Translations under genes and position numbers: made by a program
Part shown: piece after piece, positions 4,680 through 8,584 of the stretch
How the letters are laid out: each line of letters opens with the position of its first letter
Position numbering within the stretch: the first letter of the stretch is position 1
DNA from: Croceimicrobium sp965658275
Lineage (GTDB): Bacteria > Bacteroidota > Bacteroidia > Flavobacteriales > Schleiferiaceae
DNA: 8,584 nt
Assembly (NCBI GenBank): GCA_965658275.1
Contig: CBFHRN010000077.1
Location: forward strand, 1 to 8,584
Direction of reading: 5' to 3'
Notes under the pieces: model-generated
The model's database searches: none
Told to the model about the DNA's origin: nothing
The model's input: the letters and a program-made list of their open reading frames with translations, nothing else

Positions 4680-7092
4680 TTTTACGCAAGCGACTTCGAG
4701 TTTGGTGGTAATCTAAGAAATAGGTAAGTCGCAATGAAATATTATTTTGCACCGGAGCACTCAAAGCTTGGTCTAAGTTAGTGAAGTAGGCGTTATTAAT
4801 GTCATCTCCTGCATTGGAGAGGGCTACACGGTACAAGAGAACCATTTCACTGGCGGGCGCAAACCACCAAGAGAAGCGAACGTCGAGGTTGAGCGTATTA
4901 AAGTACAGATCTAAATTTCGACCTGGGTCGATTGGGTCACTCAGAGACCCATCTGCCAATAAGTTATAGTATTCATTAAAATCGACTCTACTCCAAAACT
5001 GACGCAATCGTAAACTTAAGGAAGAGTTGGGGTTGAAGGCATAACGGCCATCTACTAGGACGGTAAGGTTTTTTACGTCACGCTGACCGAAAATGGGTCC
5101 TTGTGCACCAAAGCCCCCAAAGCCATAATCATTATAGTAATAATCCATGGTCGCCTGCGGCACAATGAAGAAATGATCGCCTAAGCGTACCCTTGGCTCA
5201 AAGTTAAACATGTAGTGATTTCGACTCCAAACGGGGGTGTAATCGTAATTAAAGTCGATGTCTAATGCCAATGGTTTCCGGTAATCAGTCGAAAGGAAGT
5301 AGATGAAAGCATAGTTCATCGGCTTCTGGAAATAGGCATTGGCTAAACGGGGTTCGAAATAATCGTAACTGGTTTGCGGACGCAGGCGCAAGCGGATACC
5401 GGTACCCGTAAAATCACGCAAAAGTAGGAAGCTGTTAAAACCTAGGTAAAACTCTTCGAAGCGCCCCGTGCTGTATAAACTCGAATAAACTGAGAATAGG
5501 GTAAAGGAAGTGCGGTTAAAGGGCCCTGAGGGCTCGAAAGTGGCGTATTCGATTTCGCTGTAATTGCGGATTAGGTTGTTTCGAGGTAAGAAGCCCAAGT
5601 CATTGGGATTATAGTCATCGCTGTAAATATCTTGACGTATGCCCCAGCGCCAATTGCCGTCTACATCTCCAAAACGTACATATATGTGCTCTCCACTTAC
5701 CGAGCTGTCCTGATCAAAGAAACGATCGCTTCTTTTCAATTGTAGGTCTAAGCGATACTGTCCACTTTTATTGAAGATCCGCGCAAAGAGTCCAGCTACA
5801 TTCGCATCCACGTATTCACCGGTACGCATCACATTGGTGTTCATGAAGCTGATGCTAGAGGCCCGATTAATGCGCTGGTCGAGCACCAATACATTGTAAT
5901 TAGTTAAAGGCTCCAATAAAGCTTCTCGACTTGTTCCTGCCGAATCGATGGTGGTGTAGTTGTTATCGGTAATTGCATTTAAGAACCCAATTCCCAAGTT
6001 TCCTGAGGTACGTCCTGATATTTTAGTAGCATTGAGCAAGCGGGTGAATTCGGTACGGACGGTAACATCGGCGGTATCATTACCTGCTAAATTTTGATTG
6101 GTAATATTCTTAGGGGCCCCACCAATTCGACGAGAATAGAACATATCATCACTGAGGCTAAATAGGTCGGTTCCCTCATTAAAGAACTGACGATTTTCTT
6201 GAAAGCGATTCTCGAAAGGAGATAGGTTAAGGAATTGATTATCAAAGGGTACCTGCCCAAAATCTGGAATTAGCGTGGCATCGAGGGTAAAGCTTTCGTT
6301 GATACCATATTTAAGGTCCATTCCCGCATTAAAATCGTAAGAGGTCTTGCCTTGAAAATTGTCGACATAGGCCGAGCCATAAGGCATGAGTGAAAAACGA
6401 ACTGGAGGATTTATTTCTTTGATATTCGTTAAAATGCCCGTTTGGTATTCCCAGGAGTATCCAGAGCCGCGATCGATGTAGTTCCACGAATACTCGGTTC
6501 GGTTTCGGCGAATGGAGCGGATAATATTAAAGCCCCAATCCTTACTTAACTGATTGGGAAAGCGCAGGGCGATGTAGGGGATTTTTAATTCACAGGACCA
6601 TCCTTCATCGGTAATTTGCACGGCAGAATACCAAACGGAATTAATGGAAAAGTCTTCTCCATTAGTTGTAGTTCGTGAATCGGCTTGTGTTCCTGCAGCG
6701 GTGAGGAAGAAGGTAAAGTCATTTTGCCCATCATTAAAAGGATTAATGGCGATAGCTACCCAATCGGTATTTTGATTGTAGTTATCTCGTACCGTTACCT
6801 GACGTAAAATGGAATCCGGTTTGGGATCCTTCATCGTCATTCCAATATAAATTGCTTCATCGCTGTAAAAGACTTTAAAAGTAGTTTCAAAACTGGAGGG
6901 GATGGCTTCACCGTTGCCAGGTGATAGCATTACAAAATCTTTACCTTCAGACGCATAGGCCCAAATGGAGTCGTTCAAAAAACCATCAACCCTAATATTG
7001 GCATCAACTTTTAAGGGTTCTAAGCTTTTCTTTTGGCCTTGCAGAGAGATCATGAAAAGGCTCAAAAGCGTCGTCCAGACTAGTTTGCGCAT
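4672..7092 (-). CDS. DUF5916 / CBM9-like domain outer-membrane beta-barrel protein
   Basis: From the ATG at 7092 this is an 806-residue protein with a signal peptide (MRKLVWTTLLSLFMISLQGQ). Residues about 24-215 look like the carbohydrate-binding family 9-like beta-sandwich found in this family, with VDGFLNDSIW, AIYIGMTMKDPKPDSI and DWVAIAINPFNDGQNDFTFFLTAAG-type segments. The rest resembles the DUF5916 barrel: LIPDFGQVPFDNQFLNLSPFE and ENRQFFNEGTDLF are typical family wording. Many alternating aromatic strands follow, ending in ISLRLTYFLDY, a plausible outer-membrane terminal strand. The function is unknown; the CBM9-like label is structural and does not prove sugar binding. An upstream in-frame ATG at 7149 would add 19 non-signal residues and would lie upstream of the likely -7 box at 7126-7133, so I reject it. 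It is the first gene of the operon and overlaps lolD by 8 nt. No frameshift or decay is seen. Confidence 0.87.
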   Translation of the reverse strand: MRKLVWTTLLSLFMISLQGQKKSLEPLKVDANIRVDGFLNDSIWAYASEGKDFVMLSPGNGEAIPSSFETTFKVFYSDEAIYIGMTMKDPKPDSILRQVTVRDNYNQNTDWVAIAINPFNDGQNDFTFFLTAAGTQADSRTTTNGEDFSINSVWYSAVQITDEGWSCELKIPYIALRFPNQLSKDWGFNIIRSIRRNRTEYSWNYIDRGSGYSWEYQTGILTNIKEINPPVRFSLMPYGSAYVDNFQGKTSYDFNAGMDLKYGINESFTLDATLIPDFGQVPFDNQFLNLSPFENRFQENRQFFNEGTDLFSLSDDMFYSRRIGGAPKNITNQNLAGNDTADVTVRTEFTRLLNATKISGRTSGNLGIGFLNAITDNNYTTIDSAGTSREALLEPLTNYNVLVLDQRINRASSISFMNTNVMRTGEYVDANVAGLFARIFNKSGQYRLDLQLKRSDRFFDQDSSVSGEHIYVRFGDVDGNWRWGIRQDIYSDDYNPNDLGFLPRNNLIRNYSEIEYATFEPSGPFNRTSFTLFSVYSSLYSTGRFEEFYLGFNSFLLLRDFTGTGIRLRLRPQTSYDYFEPRLANAYFQKPMNYAFIYFLSTDYRKPLALDIDFNYDYTPVWSRNHYMFNFEPRVRLGDHFFIVPQATMDYYYNDYGFGGFGAQGPIFGQRDVKNLTVLVDGRYAFNPNSSLSLRLRQFWSRVDFNEYYNLLADGSLSDPIDPGRNLDLYFNTLNLDVRFSWWFAPASEMVLLYRVALSNAGDDINNAYFTNLDQALSAPVQNNISLRLTYFLDYHQTRSRLRKND

Positions 7093-7125
7093 TAAAAATT
7101 CTTTAACAGATTCCAGAAATCCGCG

Positions 7126-7133
7126 CAAAGGTA
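7126..7133 (-). promoter_or_regulatory. Probable -7 box for the DUF5916-lolD-kdsDAC operon
   Basis: On the minus strand the bases read TACCTTTG, an exact match to the Bacteroidota -7 consensus TAnnTTTG, followed by CGCGGAT. It lies 33 bp before the ATG at 7092, giving a leader of roughly 25-30 nt. No TTTG at the usual 19-bp spacing is found: position 7156-7153 reads GAAA, and the nearest TTTG (7150-7147) is only 13 bp away. The -33 half is therefore weak or absent. Confidence 0.5.
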
Positions 7134-7152
7134 GATAAAAGAGGGGCAAAAT

Positions 7153-7183
7153 TTTCGAGCTTCCAAATTGGGGTGTATTTTTG
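7153..7183 (+). promoter_or_regulatory. Probable sigma-70-type (Bacteroidota) promoter of sucC
   Basis: A -7 box TATTTTTG at 7176-7183 matches TAnnTTTG exactly. A -33 box TTTC at 7153-7156, one base off TTTG, sits precisely 19 bp upstream. Transcription should start near 7190, about 20 nt before the sucC ATG at 7209. The upstream GTG at 7173 in the same frame would then be outside the transcript, which supports the ATG at 7209 as the start. Confidence 0.72.
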
Positions 7184-7208
7184 CGCGCATCAGCAAAAAA
7201 GCAAATTC

Positions 7209-8399
7209 ATGAATTTACACGAGTATCAAGGAAAAGATATTTTGGCCTCATTTGGTGTACGCGTTCAACGTGGTATCGTTGCAAGCACTCCAGACGAAGC
7301 CGTAGCAGCCGCTAAAAAATTAAACGAAGAAACCGGAACCTCTTGGTGGGTGGTTAAAGCTCAAATCCATGCCGGTGGTCGTGGTAAAGGCGGTGGCGTA
7401 AAATTAGCCAAGTCTTTGGATGACGTTCGCTCCGTTTCGGAAGAGATTCTAGGTATGATGCTCGTTACTCCCCAAACTTCTGCGGAGGGTAAATTGGTAA
7501 ATCAGGTACTTATCGCCGAGGATGTATACTATCCAGGGGAAAGTGAAACTTCGGAGATCTACATGTCGGTACTTCTTAATCGTAATACTGGCCGTAATAT
7601 GATCATGTATTCGACCGAAGGAGGAATGGATATTGAGGAAGTGGCTGATAAAACCCCAGAGCTCATCTTCACGGAAGAGATCGACCCTAAAGTTGGTTTA
7701 CAAGGTTTCCAGGCGCGTAAGATCGCTTTCAACTTAGGTTTAAGCGGTGCGGCCTTTAAAGAAATGGTGAAATTCGTGAGCAGCTTGTACAAAGCTTATG
7801 ACGGTATCGACGCCAGTTTGTTTGAAATCAACCCGGTATTAAAGACTTCAGACGATAAGATCTTAGCGGTTGATGCGAAGGTAACTTTGGATGATAATGG
7901 TTTATTCCGTCATAAAGATTACGCTGAATTACGTGACAAACGTGAGGAGGACCCTATCGATGTAGAAGCTGGCGAAGCAGGCTTAAACTTCGTTAACCTA
8001 GATGGTAATGTTGGATGTATGGTGAATGGTGCTGGCTTGGCGATGGCTACCATGGACATCATTAAAATGGCGGGTGGTAACCCAGCGAACTTCCTCGATG
8101 TAGGGGGTACTGCCGATGCAGCTCGTGTAGAAAAGGCCTTCCGAATTATTTTACAAGACGATAATGTAAAGGCTATTTTGGTGAATATCTTCGGAGGAAT
8201 TGTGCGTTGTGATCGTGTGGCTCAAGGTATCATTGATGCCTATAAGAACATCGAAAACATCAGCGTTCCCATTATTGTCCGTCTACAAGGAACCAATGCA
8301 GAGTTAGCCAAAGAAATGATTGATAACTCAGGTTTGGAAGTTCACTCTGCTATAGCTTTAGCAGAAGCGGCTTCTAAAGTACAAGAGTTGGTAGGCTAA
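7209..8399 (+). CDS. sucC: Succinyl-CoA synthetase (succinate-CoA ligase, ADP-forming) beta subunit
   Basis: SucC pairs with SucD to convert succinyl-CoA to succinate while forming ATP or GTP in the TCA cycle. The protein has 396 residues (E. coli 388) and begins with the family signature MNLHEYQGKDILASFGV. The ATP-grasp part includes VVKAQIHAGGRGKGGGVKLA (48-67, with Lys50 and the GGRGKGG loop). The Mg-binding Asn208 in FEINPV and Asp222 in AVDAKV are present. The C-terminal CoA-ligase domain has NGAGLAMATMD (273-283), FLDVGGTA (295-302) and VNIFGGIVRCD (325-335). Nothing is missing. The ATG at 7209 is chosen over the GTG at 7173 because of the promoter position and the family N-terminus. 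Arginine is mostly CGT and glycine mostly GGT, a bias expected of a highly expressed gene and less marked in its neighbours. sucD does not follow: a strong terminator starts 18 nt after the stop. Confidence 0.97.
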   Translation: MNLHEYQGKDILASFGVRVQRGIVASTPDEAVAAAKKLNEETGTSWWVVKAQIHAGGRGKGGGVKLAKSLDDVRSVSEEILGMMLVTPQTSAEGKLVNQVLIAEDVYYPGESETSEIYMSVLLNRNTGRNMIMYSTEGGMDIEEVADKTPELIFTEEIDPKVGLQGFQARKIAFNLGLSGAAFKEMVKFVSSLYKAYDGIDASLFEINPVLKTSDDKILAVDAKVTLDDNGLFRHKDYAELRDKREEDPIDVEAGEAGLNFVNLDGNVGCMVNGAGLAMATMDIIKMAGGNPANFLDVGGTADAARVEKAFRIILQDDNVKAILVNIFGGIVRCDRVAQGIIDAYKNIENISVPIIVRLQGTNAELAKEMIDNSGLEVHSAIALAEAASKVQELVG

Positions 8400-8416
8400 G
8401 AATAGCCTCTTTATAA

Positions 8417-8452
8417 AACAAAAAACCCCGCCAAACGGCGGGGTTTTTTGTT
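8417..8452 (+). terminator. Strong rho-independent terminator after sucC
   Basis: A perfect inverted repeat joins 8417-8432 to 8437-8452. The GC core is CCCCGCC/GGCGGGG with an AAAC loop, flanked by six A and six T, so the total pairing is 16 bp and there is a run of T on the 3' side. It begins 18 nt after the sucC stop. Because the A-tract mirrors the T-tract, it could also stop transcription coming from the right. Confidence 0.95.
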
Positions 8453-8484
8453 GGCCTACTTTTCGGTCCTGATTGGATGGCAAA

Positions 8485-8521
8485 TAAAAAAGCACGATCT
8501 CGGGAAAGAAAGATCGTGCTT
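8485..8521 (-). terminator. Terminator of the leftward gene at the right edge
   Basis: The inverted repeat AAGCACGATCT (8490-8500) and AGATCGTGCTT (8511-8521) pairs perfectly over 11 bp with a 10-nt loop. On the minus strand the hairpin is followed by TTTTTATTTG. The plus-strand side has only TATAAAAAAA, so the T-tract orientation assigns it to the minus-strand gene ending at 8545. Confidence 0.82.
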
Positions 8522-8544
8522 ATAAAAAAAGGAAGAGTCCTTTC

Positions 8545-8584
8545 TTATTCGTTAAAGAAGCCGAATTTAAATCCAAGGTTTAGG
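8545..8584 (-). CDS. C-terminal end of a probable outer-membrane beta-barrel protein (runs off the right edge)
   Basis: On the minus strand one frame reads LNLGFKFGFFNE and then TAA at 8547-8545. The alternating hydrophobic pattern (L-x-L-x-F-x-F-x-F) resembles the last strand of Bacteroidota outer-membrane beta-barrels, and a minus-strand terminator lies 24 nt downstream of the stop, which supports this being a real gene end. Only 12 codons are visible, so the family cannot be named. The other two minus-strand frames look less likely: one stops after five codons. Confidence 0.5.
   Translation of the reverse strand, partial: LNLGFKFGFFNE

Noticed and set aside
7093..7149. Start of the DUF5916 protein at ATG 7149
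   Set aside because: It puts 19 residues before a textbook signal peptide and lies upstream of the TACCTTTG -7 box.
7173..7208. Start of SucC at GTG 7173
   Set aside because: The -7 box overlaps this region, so the GTG would not be transcribed, and family members start with MNLHEYQ.
8400..8544. A small RNA or attenuator in the sucC 3' region
   Set aside because: The two hairpins are fully explained as terminators of two convergent genes; no further conserved structure is visible.

Overview
The window looks like chromosomal DNA from a member of the Bacteroidota, most likely a Flavobacteriales-type marine bacterium. Four things point there: a very good Bacteroidota-type promoter (-7 box TAnnTTTG) before sucC, a DUF5916/CBM9-like outer-membrane protein (a family concentrated in this phylum), weak or absent Shine-Dalgarno sequences, and ordinary AT-leaning codon use. 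The assignment is an inference from gene content; no rRNA or marker phylogeny is available here.

Layout. (1) 1-250, minus strand: N-terminal 83 residues of an MtfA-like zinc peptidase that runs off the left edge. (2) 300-806, plus: a DUF4442 hotdog-fold thioesterase-like protein, divergent from the peptidase. (3) 896-1174, plus: a 92-residue secreted ORF that looks like the stranded N-terminus of an M14 carboxypeptidase. It is followed immediately by (4) 1171-2016, an EamA-family transporter whose only sensible start is a TTG overlapping the stop of the remnant. (5) 7092-2008, minus: a five-gene run with almost no spacing, in transcription order DUF5916 outer-membrane protein, LolD-like ATPase, KdsD, KdsA, KdsC. 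Junctions are an 8-nt overlap, a 1-nt gap, and two successive TAATG stop/start overlaps. The last gene overlaps the end of the convergent EamA gene by 9 nt. (6) 7209-8399, plus: sucC, divergent from the five-gene run, with a near-consensus promoter and a strong terminator. (7) 8545-8584, minus: the last 12 codons of a probable outer-membrane beta-barrel protein, with its own terminator.

How the genes fit together. The five-gene run is an envelope-biogenesis operon. KdsD makes arabinose-5-phosphate, KdsA condenses it with phosphoenolpyruvate to Kdo-8-phosphate, and KdsC removes the phosphate to give Kdo for the lipopolysaccharide core. LolD would power release of lipoproteins from the inner membrane, and the first gene encodes a predicted outer-membrane barrel of unknown function. 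kdsB and waaA are not in the window. sucC encodes the beta subunit of succinyl-CoA synthetase in the TCA cycle and is apparently transcribed alone.

I see no mobile element, CRISPR array, tRNA, rRNA or obviously novel defence or biosynthetic system. The points most worth a second look are the M14 remnant fused head-to-tail with the TTG-started transporter, the roughly 60-residue N-terminal extension on KdsC, and the linkage of a DUF5916 barrel and LolD to Kdo synthesis.
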